Shown: positions 56,237 through 64,000 of the stretch, in pieces | How the letters are laid out: each line of letters begins with the position of its first letter | How positions within the stretch are numbered: the first letter of the stretch is position 1 | Made by a program: the position numbers and the translations under genes | Origin: Sulfitobacter sp. DFL-14 | Lineage (GTDB): Bacteria > Pseudomonadota > Alphaproteobacteria > Rhodobacterales > Rhodobacteraceae | Direction of reading: 5' to 3' | Assembly: GCF_003335585.1 (NCBI RefSeq) | Contig: NZ_QBFD01000015.1 | Coordinates: 660,122 to 724,121 of the forward strand | DNA length: 64,000 nucleotides | The notes under the pieces: model-generated | Database searches by the model: none | What the model saw: only the letters and a program-made list of their open reading frames with translations | Told to the model about the DNA's origin: nothing

Positions 56237-58498
56237 ATGAGCAACATTCCGACCAAAGCCGAGATCCTTGACTGGATCGAACAGAACCCCACCCTGACCG
56301 CCAAGCGTGACATCGCCAAGGCGTTCGGGATCAAGGGGGCCGCGCGCATCGACCTCAAGCGTCAGCTCAAGGAGCTGGAGGCAGAAGGGCATCTGGAAAA
56401 GCGCAAGCGCAGCTATCAGGATCCTGACCGCCTGCCGCCGGTGTCGGTTCTGGTCATCAGCCACGCGGACAAGGACGGTGATCTGTTTGCCAAGCCGATG
56501 GAATGGCAGGGCGAGGGGGTGGAACCCGTTGTTCTGGTCATCCCACGCGCATCCGACCCCGCGCTGGGCGAAGGCGATCGCATCCTGGCGCGGCTGACAG
56601 TCGTGAAGGAAGAAGGTCACAATTACGAAGCCCGCCTGATCCGGCGGATCGGCACCAATCCCAAACGGGTCATGGGCATTTTCCGCAAGCGCAGCGAAGG
56701 CGGACGGATCGTGCCGATCGACAAGGGGGCTGACCGCGAATGGGTGGTGGCCGAGGGGGCGACCCATGGTGCCAGGGACGGCGAGCTGGTCGAGGCGGAA
56801 CAGGCCGGGCCAAAGGGCCGTATGGGCCTGCCCAGGGCGCGCATTGTTGAACGGCTGGGGGACCCTTCGGCGCCCAAGGCGGTGTCGCTGATTGCCATCC
56901 ATCAGCACGGCATTCCAGATCACTTTCCCGACGATGTGATTGCCGAAGCGGATTCAAAGAAACCTGCCGGGCTGAAAGGCCGCGAAGACCTGCGCGATCT
57001 GCCGCTGATCACCATCGACCCCTCAGACGCGCGCGACCATGACGATGCCTGCTATGCCCATGCCGACGAGGACCCGAAGAACGAAGGCGGTCATGTGCTT
57101 TGGGTCGCGATTGCCGATGTTGCCCATTACGTCACCCCCGGCTCTGCCCTGGATCGCGAGGCGCGCAAGCGGGGGAATTCCACCTATTTCCCTGATCGCG
57201 TCGTGCCGATGTTGCCCGACCGCCTGTCAGGCGATCTGTGTTCGCTGCACGAAGGTGTGCCGCGCGCCTGTATCGCTGTGCGCATGGTGCTGGATGCCAG
57301 AGGCAACAAGCTGAAGCATTCGTTTCATCGCGGGCTCATGCGCTCGCCTGCTTCATTGCATTACGAAGAAGTGCAGGACGCCATTGACGGCAATCCGAAT
57401 GACAAGACCGGGCCGCTGCTGGATCCGGTGCTGAAACCGCTTTACGCGGCCTATGGCGCGCTGAAGCTGGCAAGGGCCGAGCGCCAGCCGCTTGACCTGG
57501 ATTTGCCAGAGCGGCGGATCGAGCTGGCGGAGGACGGCAAGGTCAAGTCAGTGAACTTCAAGGACCGGCTGGATGCTCACCGGTTGATCGAGGAATTCAT
57601 GGTGCTGGCGAATGTCGCTGCCGCCGAAACGCTGGCGGCAAAGAAGATACCGCTGCTCTACCGCATCCACGAGGAACCCTCGCAGGAGAAACTGGACGCC
57701 TTGCGAGAAACCGCAGCGGCTGCCGGGTATACGCTGGCCAAGGGGCAGGTGCTGCAGACCGCACATCTGAACCGGTTGCTGAACGATGCGGCGGGCTCCG
57801 ATGATGCGGAACTGATCAATCTCAGCACCCTGCGTTCGATGACGCAGGCCTATTACGGGCCGGAACACATCGGGCATTTTGGCCTGGCGCTGCGATCCTA
57901 TGCGCATTTCACCTCGCCGATCCGGCGCTATGCCGATCTGATCGTGCACCGCGCGCTGGTCACCGCGCATGGCTGGGGCAAGGATGGGCTGACGCCCGAG
58001 GACATGGAAACGCTGGACCAGACCGGCGCACATATTTCCGACACGGAACGCAGATCCATGACGGCGGAGCGGGACACGACAGACCGTTACCTGGCGTCCT
58101 ATCTGTCTGAACGTGTGGGCAGCGAATTTACCGGCCGGATCAGCGGCATCGCCCGGTTCGGGGCCTTTGTGAAGCTGGATGAGACCGGGGCGGATGGATT
58201 GCTGCCCATGCGCGCGCTGGGCCGCGAGTATTTCCACTATGACCGCGAGGCGCAGACCCTGATGGGGTCGGACACCGGCAGGTTGATCAGCATCGGTCAA
58301 CGCGTCACCGTCCGCCTGGCAGAGGCCGTGCCGGTCACCGGCGGCATCGCGCTGGAACTGCTTGAAATCGACGATCAGAAAGTCCCGCAGGGGCGGCAAT
58401 CCCCGGCAGGGCGCAATCCCCGCCGGAGCGCGACCAAGGCCAAGCGCAAGAAGGACAAGATCAAGCGCAAAGTGGCTCGGACACGGCGGTCGAAGTGA
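56237..58498 (+). CDS. rnr: Ribonuclease R
   Basis: A 753-residue RNase II/R family 3'-5' exoribonuclease. A winged-helix N-terminus (KRDIAKAFGIKGAARIDLKRQL) is followed by cold-shock domains (about 65-210). The RNB domain starts at about 245, with the catalytic Asp cluster in TIDPSDARDHDDACY. SPIRRYADLIVHR follows, then an S1 domain (about 625-715) and a Lys/Arg-rich tail (RRSATKAKRKKDKIKRK). It degrades structured RNA. GAGGGGG lies directly before the ATG. The last 38 bases overlap the convergent GST gene. Confidence 0.96.
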   Translation: MSNIPTKAEILDWIEQNPTLTAKRDIAKAFGIKGAARIDLKRQLKELEAEGHLEKRKRSYQDPDRLPPVSVLVISHADKDGDLFAKPMEWQGEGVEPVVLVIPRASDPALGEGDRILARLTVVKEEGHNYEARLIRRIGTNPKRVMGIFRKRSEGGRIVPIDKGADREWVVAEGATHGARDGELVEAEQAGPKGRMGLPRARIVERLGDPSAPKAVSLIAIHQHGIPDHFPDDVIAEADSKKPAGLKGREDLRDLPLITIDPSDARDHDDACYAHADEDPKNEGGHVLWVAIADVAHYVTPGSALDREARKRGNSTYFPDRVVPMLPDRLSGDLCSLHEGVPRACIAVRMVLDARGNKLKHSFHRGLMRSPASLHYEEVQDAIDGNPNDKTGPLLDPVLKPLYAAYGALKLARAERQPLDLDLPERRIELAEDGKVKSVNFKDRLDAHRLIEEFMVLANVAAAETLAAKKIPLLYRIHEEPSQEKLDALRETAAAAGYTLAKGQVLQTAHLNRLLNDAAGSDDAELINLSTLRSMTQAYYGPEHIGHFGLALRSYAHFTSPIRRYADLIVHRALVTAHGWGKDGLTPEDMETLDQTGAHISDTERRSMTAERDTTDRYLASYLSERVGSEFTGRISGIARFGAFVKLDETGADGLLPMRALGREYFHYDREAQTLMGSDTGRLISIGQRVTVRLAEAVPVTGGIALELLEIDDQKVPQGRQSPAGRNPRRSATKAKRKKDKIKRKVARTRRSK

Positions 58499-59207
58499 CT
58501 TCGTTCACCTGCGGCATGTCCAGCATGTTCTGGCAAAGGTCGATATAACGGCAAAGCATCCGGTCCCCGGCAATGCGCATCTTGGCCAGCCCGTTGCCCG
58601 GCGTGGCCCGCAATCCGGCCAGCATCGGTGCCACCGAAGCATCTGCGGCACTGGGCCTGTCGCCGAACAGGAAAGGCCCCTGCCAAAGCCGCGTCGTGAT
58701 GGCCTGCAGGTCGGGTTCCAGCCGTTCGAGCCGCTCCTGCGCGGAGAGGCGGCCAAGCCCCTGGGTTTTCATCCCCGTCAACAGGTTCTTGCGCAGCTTA
58801 CCGGTGATGAAGCCGCGCAGGGGTTTGGGGATCTGGGCAAAATAGGTGTCCCGGATCACCGGCCAGACGTCATCGTCGCCCCAGCGGGCCAACACGTTGT
58901 GAAAATAGATGTGCTCCTCGGCCATGCGGATGAAGGCGCGCGAAGTGGCCTTTTCCATTTCGGATAGCCCGGCGTCAAAATCCGCCCCACGCGATTCCAG
59001 AAAGGCGCGGATATTGTCACTGTCCGCGATTACCTGCCCATCGACCCGAATGGCAGGGAGTTTCTGTTTGGGCATGCTGCGCGGATCGGTGCTGTCTTCC
59101 CGTTGCCAGTCTTCGCCGGACATGTTCAGCAGCCAGATTGCCTTGACGCAAAAGGGGCTGGCGGCGATCTGACCAAATGCCGGGGCAAAGGTGATGAGAG
59201 TGATCAT
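58461..59207 (-). CDS. Glutathione S-transferase-like protein
   Basis: About 248 residues. An N-terminal thioredoxin-like domain (ITLITFAPAFGQIAASPFCVKAIWLLNM, with KLPAIRVDGQVIADSDNIRAFLE binding glutathione) precedes a C-terminal helical domain. The substrate is unknown. ATG 59207 has AGGAG upstream; the frame is open to 59255. Its 3' end overlaps rnr by 38 bases on the opposite strand. It is divergent from a WYL-type regulator 77 bases away, which probably controls it. Confidence 0.85.
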   Translation of the reverse strand: MITLITFAPAFGQIAASPFCVKAIWLLNMSGEDWQREDSTDPRSMPKQKLPAIRVDGQVIADSDNIRAFLESRGADFDAGLSEMEKATSRAFIRMAEEHIYFHNVLARWGDDDVWPVIRDTYFAQIPKPLRGFITGKLRKNLLTGMKTQGLGRLSAQERLERLEPDLQAITTRLWQGPFLFGDRPSAADASVAPMLAGLRATPGNGLAKMRIAGDRMLCRYIDLCQNMLDMPQVNEVTSTAVSEPLCA

Positions 59208-59284
59208 GTCGTGCTCCTGTTTTCCTTGCCTCGTGATAACGGGTATTGCTGTCAATTCTTGTCAGGATGGACTATGCCCTGTGC

Positions 59285-59995
59285 ATGACCCGAACACATC
59301 GCCTTTTCCAGATGATGACAACGCTGCGACGGCTGCCCGCGCCGGTCCGGGCGCAGCAGCTTGCGGATGAAATGGATGTGTCGCTGCGGACCGTCTATCG
59401 CGATATTGATGCGCTTCGTGGTCTGGGCGCGGTGATCGACGGGGAGGCCGGATTTGGCTACACCCTGATCGAAGACGCGGCCATGCCGCCGCTGGCCTTC
59501 GAAGACGACGAATTGGAGGCTCTTGTGCTGGGTCTGCGCAATGTGTCCGTAATTGGTGATCCGGCCCTTGCAGGTGCTGCGAGAACCGCGCTGGCCAAAT
59601 TGACTGCACGTGTCCCGCCACGACAGGCACACCGGTTGCAACATGCGATTCTGGATGCGCGCCGGTTTGATCCGCCTGCCCCGCCGCGTATCGACGTGGC
59701 CGTGTTGCGCGCTGCCACGTGGGATGAGGAAACCATCGCCTTTTCATACGTGGATGCCAAGGGCGCGGCATCTGTTCGTCAGGTTGATCCCTTGGGCATC
59801 GTATACATGCAGCAAACAAACATGCTGCTGGCCTGGTGCCACCTGCGGCGCGATTTCCGGGCATTCCGGCTGGACCGGATGGATGACCTGGACCGCACCG
59901 GCAAGAGCTTTCGACCCCGCCGCGTTCCGATGTTGCGCGACTATACCGCGCGCCTGCGTGAAGCGAACCGCGCACAGCCCGAAGGTCAGGACTAG
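59285..59995 (+). CDS. YafY-type HTH/WYL-domain transcriptional regulator
   Basis: About 236 residues. An HTH_11 domain at the N-terminus (MTRTHRLFQMMTTLRRLPAPVRAQQLADEMDVSLRTVYRDIDAL, about 1-45) is followed by a WYL domain (about 120-200). The WYL motif is degenerate here (FSYVDAKGAASVRQVDPLGIVYMQQTNMLLAW). The family senses ligands or nucleic acids. The ATG at 59285 fits related proteins; ATG 59267 is possible. It is divergent from the GST gene, the likely target. Confidence 0.85.
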   Translation: MTRTHRLFQMMTTLRRLPAPVRAQQLADEMDVSLRTVYRDIDALRGLGAVIDGEAGFGYTLIEDAAMPPLAFEDDELEALVLGLRNVSVIGDPALAGAARTALAKLTARVPPRQAHRLQHAILDARRFDPPAPPRIDVAVLRAATWDEETIAFSYVDAKGAASVRQVDPLGIVYMQQTNMLLAWCHLRRDFRAFRLDRMDDLDRTGKSFRPRRVPMLRDYTARLREANRAQPEGQD

Positions 59996-60065
59996 ACACT
60001 GGCCCTTTTTCGCGGGGCCAAAGACGGGTAGGTTTGGCCAAAGTCCTTTTCAAAGAGACATGCAA

Positions 60066-61322
60066 ATGCACAGGCGACTTTTCCTTTTCTGCCTATTGAT
60101 GGTTTTCGGCACGGCCAGCGGGGCACAGGCACCGGATGCATCCGCCCGCCCGCCGGAGCGTGTTGTCGAGGTTCAGGCGGCGCCGGAGGGCGGTTCCACG
60201 GCCGGGTTGCGGGCGTGGGTTGCGGCGTTTCGGCCGCGCGCGCTGGAGCAGGGCATTGAAGGCGCGGTTTATGACCGGGCGCTCAAGGATGTGACCTATG
60301 ACCCGGAGGTGGTGCGCCGCGACCGCAACCAGGCGGAATTCACCAAGACGATATGGGATTATCTGGACACCGCAGTGTCTGACCTGCGCGTCTCCAACGG
60401 CAGGGCCGCCCTGGCGAAATGGGACAAGGCTCTGACCCAGATCGAAGAAACCTATGATGTGGACAAGGAGATCATCGTCGCAATCTGGGGGTTGGAGAGC
60501 GCCTATGGCACGTTCCGGGGCGGCGATTCCGTGCTGAATTCCATGGCCACGCTGGCCTATGATGCACGGCGGGCCGAGTTTTTTGAAGATCAGCTGCTGG
60601 CCGCCCTCAAGATCCTGCAAAGCGGCGATACGACGAACGCGAAGCTCAGCGGGTCATGGGCCGGTGCGATGGGGCATACGCAGTTCATGCCGACCTCGTT
60701 TCAGGACCATGCGGTTGATCATGACGCCGATGGCAAGCGTGACATCTGGGGCGATGATCCGGTGGATGCGCTGGCCTCGACGGCGGCCTACCTCAAGCAT
60801 CACGGATGGATCCGGGGTCAGCCCTGGGGGGTCGAGGTCAAGATTCCCGAAGGATTCGATTATGAACTGGCGCGCCGGTCCCTGCGCAAGATGCCAAGCG
60901 AATGGGCAACGCTGGGTGTGACCCTGCCCAGCGGGACGGCGGTAAAGGATTATGGTCTGGCGTCTGTCCTGCTGCCCGGCGGGGCGGAAGGCGCGGCTTT
61001 CCTGATCTTTGGCAATTTTGCCGCATTGGAAAATTACAATACCGCGGATGCCTATGTCGTCGCGGTTGGTCATCTCGCCGACCGGATCAAAGGTGGTCCG
61101 GCTTTTGAACACGGCTGGCCCCGGTACCTGCGGGTTTTGACCTTTGACGAGAGAATCGAGTTGCAGAAAAGACTGACCAGCGCGGGCTACGACACGGAAA
61201 AGATAGATGCCAAGATGGGCCCCCTTACCGTGGATGCCATTCGCCGGTTTCAGGTTGATCGGGGAATTGTGCCCGATGGCTATCCATCGCTGAGCGTTCT
61301 GGACCGCTTGCGGGCATTGTAA
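60066..61322 (+). CDS. MltB-family lytic murein transglycosylase
   Basis: About 418 residues. A signal peptide (LFLFCLLMVFGTASGAQA) lies at the N-terminus. The SLT_2/MltB catalytic core has the acid Glu144 in IWGLESAYGTFRGG, then GAMGHTQFMPTSF and AAYLKHHGW, and a peptidoglycan-binding_1 domain closes the protein (about 360-415: DAKMGPLTVDAIRRFQVDRGIVPDGYP). It cleaves the glycan strand of peptidoglycan to 1,6-anhydro ends. ATG 60066 has AAAGAGA at suitable spacing; ATG 60060 is also possible. There is no lipobox cysteine at the cleavage point, so it is not clearly a lipoprotein. Confidence 0.9.
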   Translation: MHRRLFLFCLLMVFGTASGAQAPDASARPPERVVEVQAAPEGGSTAGLRAWVAAFRPRALEQGIEGAVYDRALKDVTYDPEVVRRDRNQAEFTKTIWDYLDTAVSDLRVSNGRAALAKWDKALTQIEETYDVDKEIIVAIWGLESAYGTFRGGDSVLNSMATLAYDARRAEFFEDQLLAALKILQSGDTTNAKLSGSWAGAMGHTQFMPTSFQDHAVDHDADGKRDIWGDDPVDALASTAAYLKHHGWIRGQPWGVEVKIPEGFDYELARRSLRKMPSEWATLGVTLPSGTAVKDYGLASVLLPGGAEGAAFLIFGNFAALENYNTADAYVVAVGHLADRIKGGPAFEHGWPRYLRVLTFDERIELQKRLTSAGYDTEKIDAKMGPLTVDAIRRFQVDRGIVPDGYPSLSVLDRLRAL

Positions 61323-61371
61323 GGATGGCAGTCGGTTCGCGCCCCATGGAGCGACGCCCCAACTGCCATCC
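61323..61371. other. Inverted repeat between convergent genes
   Basis: GGATGGCAGT (61323-61332) pairs perfectly with ACTGCCATCC (61362-61371). It begins directly after the transglycosylase stop and sits just before the aminotransferase stop. Probably a bidirectional terminator or mRNA-end structure; there is no T-tract. Confidence 0.5.
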
Positions 61372-61380
61372 CGAGGGATC

Positions 61381-62778
61381 TCAGGACTGAATCTTGAGCA
61401 TGTCCTTGTCCTTGAGGTCCTTGTAGGTCGCATCCAGCGCCAGCTTGGCGCGCGCCGCAAAGACGTCGATCTCTTCCGGTGTGATCACCAGCGGCGGCGA
61501 GATGATCATCCGGTCGCCCACATGGCGCATCACCAGATTGTTGGCAAAGCAGTGCTCGCGGCACATGTAGCCCACGGTGCCGCCATCGCTTGCGAATTTC
61601 GCGCGGCTTTCCTTGTGCGGCGTCAGCGGCAGGGATGCCATCATGCCTGAAACGTTCACAGTGCCGACCAGCGGATGCTCGCCCAGCTTTTCAAGCGCAG
61701 CGTGCAAGGCCGGCATCGCGGTGTTGCGGATGTGGCCAAGCAGGTCTTCCTCTTCCATGATCCGCAGGTTTTCCAGCGCGACGGCGGCGCAGACCGGGTG
61801 CCCGGAATACGTATAGCCATGGTTGAATTCACATGCGTTCATCACGGCTGCGATCTCGTCCGAAACGATGGAACCGCCGATGGGAGCGTAGCCAGAGCTG
61901 AGCCCCTTGGCGATGGTCATGATGTCGGGGTTGATCCCGACGGTTTGCGAGCCAAACCAGTTCCCGGTCCTGCCGAACCCACAGATCACCTCGTCCGCGA
62001 TGAGCAGGACATCGTATTTTCTGCAGATGCGCTCGATCTCCGGCCAATAGGTGCTGGGCGGGATAACGACGCCGCCAGCGCCCTGGATCGGTTCACCGAT
62101 GAAGGCCGCGACCTTCTCGGACCCGAGTTCGAGGATTTTTTCCTCAAGCTCCTGCGCGCGGGCAAGGCCGAATTCTTCCGGCGTCTGGTCGCCGCCTTCT
62201 GACCACCAGTCGGGCTGTCCGATGTGGTGGATGCCGGGAATCGGCATGCCGCCCTGTTCGTGAATATAGGTCATGCCACCGAGGCTGCCGGACCCGACCG
62301 AAGAGCCGTGGTAGGCGTTCTTGCGGCTGATGATGTGGCTTTTTTCCGGCTGGCCCTTCTGCGCCCAGTAGGTCCGCACCATCCGCAGGTTTGTGTCGTT
62401 CGCCTCTGATCCTGATCCGGCGAAGAAGACGTGGTTCAGGTCGCCCGGTGCGAGTTCGGCAAGTTTGCTGGCCAGGGCAATCGCGGGCACATGCGAAGTC
62501 TGGAAGAAGGTGTTGTAGTAGGGCAGCTCGTTCATCTGGCGCGCGGCAACCTGGCCCATTTCCGGCCGGCCATAGCCGAGGTTCACACACCACAGGCCCG
62601 CCATGGCATCCAGGATCTCATTGCCGTCGCTGTCCGTCAGGTACACGCCGCTGGCCCGCGTAATGATCCGCGCGCCTTTTGCGGCCAGTTCGTCATTGGT
62701 TGTGAAAGGGTGCATGTGATGCGCTGCATCCAACGCCTGAAGCTCGGCGGTTGGCAGATGATTGGTGATGGTTGACAT
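61381..62778 (-). CDS. SpuC-like putrescine/omega-amino-acid:pyruvate aminotransferase
   Basis: A 465-residue class III PLP aminotransferase. The signature is LLIADEVICGFGRTG with Asp262, and the PLP lysine is Lys291 (IAKGLSSGYAPIG). GSGSEANDTNLRM and the AYHGSS turn bind the cofactor phosphate. GYTYSGHPVCAAVALENL matches the SpuC/omega-transaminase group. The likely reaction is putrescine or another diamine with pyruvate. This is supported by the nearby PotF-like binding-protein gene and the GntR regulator. A palindromic motif lies about 40-60 bases before its start. Confidence 0.87.
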   Translation of the reverse strand: MSTITNHLPTAELQALDAAHHMHPFTTNDELAAKGARIITRASGVYLTDSDGNEILDAMAGLWCVNLGYGRPEMGQVAARQMNELPYYNTFFQTSHVPAIALASKLAELAPGDLNHVFFAGSGSEANDTNLRMVRTYWAQKGQPEKSHIISRKNAYHGSSVGSGSLGGMTYIHEQGGMPIPGIHHIGQPDWWSEGGDQTPEEFGLARAQELEEKILELGSEKVAAFIGEPIQGAGGVVIPPSTYWPEIERICRKYDVLLIADEVICGFGRTGNWFGSQTVGINPDIMTIAKGLSSGYAPIGGSIVSDEIAAVMNACEFNHGYTYSGHPVCAAVALENLRIMEEEDLLGHIRNTAMPALHAALEKLGEHPLVGTVNVSGMMASLPLTPHKESRAKFASDGGTVGYMCREHCFANNLVMRHVGDRMIISPPLVITPEEIDVFAARAKLALDATYKDLKDKDMLKIQS

Positions 62779-62815
62779 GGCATGACCCTTTCGGACAGGC
62801 GTTTCGGAATGGGAC

Positions 62816-62837
62816 GCAGAATATGATCAAATTCTGC
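62816..62837. promoter_or_regulatory. Candidate GntR operator upstream of the aminotransferase gene
   Basis: GCAGAAT (62816-62822) is an inverted repeat of ATTCTGC (62831-62837), with TGATCA in the middle, giving a 22-bp near-perfect palindrome (one central mismatch). The core TGATCAAATTC recurs at 63644-63654 upstream of potF. It lies about 40-60 bases before the aminotransferase ATG and 26 bases beyond the gntR stop. Confidence 0.65.
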
Positions 62838-62862
62838 AGTGTCAATCGAATCAGGGGTAAGT

Positions 62863-63552
62863 TCAGGCTTCGGCCAGCACGACCCTGATCTGGTGCATGC
62901 CCTGATCGACGTCTTCCGCCATGGCTTTTGCAGCGGCTTCGGTGTTGCCATCGGCCAGCGCCATGATCAGGTCCGAATGCTTGTCTGGCAGGCTGGAGGT
63001 GCCGAATCGCCCGCAGACGACACGAAGGGAGGGACCGAATCGGAGCCACAGACGGTCCACGGTGGCCGTCATGATAGGGGCTGCCGCCGCAGAGTAGACT
63101 TGCGAATGAAACCGGTAGTTATGGGTGAGGTAACCGCCGACATCGCCCACGTCTATCGCGGAATTCAAATCCGAATCGCAGGATCTCAGCCGGTCCAGGC
63201 ACTCAGGGGTCATGCGCTGCGCCGCCCGCCGTGTCAGTTCCGGTTCCAGCGTTCTGCGCATGAAATGCAGTTGATCCAGGCAATCCGCTGTCAGGCCGGG
63301 GACCGTAACGCGGCGGTTTCCTTGATGGATCAGCGCCCCTTCCGCGATCAGGCGACGCAGTGCTTCGCGCACCGGTGTCATGCCGGCACCGAGCGTTTCA
63401 ATCAATCCCTGGATTGTCACGGCCTGCCCGGGAACGAGGTCTCCGAACAGAATCATCACACGCAACTGCTCGTAAACCTGCTGATGTGCAGGGATTTTTG
63501 CCGCATCGTCGGCTCGAAACGGATTTCCGTGCGCGAACATCTCAGTTTTCAT
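62863..63552 (-). CDS. GntR-family regulator with FCD domain
   Basis: About 229 residues. The winged helix is at about 15-75 (QVYEQLRVMILFGDLVPGQAVTIQGLIETLGAGMTPVREALRRLIAEGAL), the GntR consensus. The FCD ligand domain follows (about 85-215), with the metal-binding Asp/His pattern around DVGGYLTHNYRFHSQVYSA. It probably represses or activates the adjacent aminotransferase and the divergent PotF-like transporter genes. The start at ATG 63552 is preferred; ATG 63540 is possible. Matching palindromes occur on both sides of this gene. Confidence 0.9.
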   Translation of the reverse strand: MKTEMFAHGNPFRADDAAKIPAHQQVYEQLRVMILFGDLVPGQAVTIQGLIETLGAGMTPVREALRRLIAEGALIHQGNRRVTVPGLTADCLDQLHFMRRTLEPELTRRAAQRMTPECLDRLRSCDSDLNSAIDVGDVGGYLTHNYRFHSQVYSAAAAPIMTATVDRLWLRFGPSLRVVCGRFGTSSLPDKHSDLIMALADGNTEAAAKAMAEDVDQGMHQIRVVLAEA

Positions 63553-63609
63553 TCTCAGCGCCTTTTTTTTGTCCAGCGTCAGCACCTTGCACCAAGATGC
63601 AGTGCATGA

Positions 63610-64000
<391 letters not shown>

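Overview
The window looks like chromosome of a marine alphaproteobacterium of the Rhodobacteraceae (Roseobacter group). This is inferred from high GC content, the serA-serC/serB layout, an IalB-family protein, a DUF2793 protein, Hint-domain and RTX proteins, a 70-residue protein of a type I associate with this family, and a hairpin-plus-T-tract intergenic element at 44472-44516 that I associate with the same group. No tRNA, rRNA, transposase, integrase or CRISPR array was recognised. No gap without a gene exceeds 300 bases; the largest is about 280.

Region 1 (110-23667) is a surface-polysaccharide locus. It opens with a CmcI-like Rossmann protein, an FkbH-like protein and a sulfotransferase. 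An ABC-type capsule exporter follows (kpsM, divergent from kpsE-kpsT), then four glycosyltransferases, a large RTX calcium-binding protein and a DUF2793 protein. Two nucleotide-sugar modules close it. rfbC-rfbB-rfbD-rfbA makes dTDP-L-rhamnose. On the opposite strand, gmd-colC-colD with manC matches the pathway to GDP-colitose, a rare 3,6-dideoxysugar; colD keeps the histidine that replaces the usual PLP lysine. The inferred product is an exported glycan that may contain rhamnose and colitose and may carry sulfate.

Region 2 (23788-32036) is catabolic. A fumarylpyruvate hydrolase/maleylpyruvate isomerase pair is followed by a long minus-strand run. That run encodes a dipeptide-type ABC transporter (two permeases and one double ATPase, with no binding protein), a GNAT acetyltransferase, an SDR, a cupin, a P1-family autoprocessing peptidase and an alpha/beta hydrolase.

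Region 3 (32319-40557) mixes a small secreted HdeA/B-like protein, an HDAC-family deacetylase, a thiolase, an XRE-cupin regulator, threonine degradation (kbl-tdh), a phosphatase, a LysR regulator and a small membrane protein. Region 4 (40600-44456) holds the whole phosphoserine route to serine: serA and serC, with serB divergent.

Region 5 (44528-61322) is largely housekeeping: asparaginase, IalB-like protein, a small transporter, rlmN, a LOG-family protein, dapD, a GlsB-like protein, dapE, rnr, a glutathione transferase, a WYL-type regulator and an MltB-type transglycosylase. It also contains a tandem pair of Hint-domain proteins, the second of which lacks the catalytic residues. Region 6 (61381-64000) is a polyamine-type locus: a SpuC-like aminotransferase, a GntR/FCD regulator and the start of a PotF-like binding protein. 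Near-identical palindromic motifs flank the regulator gene and are good operator candidates.
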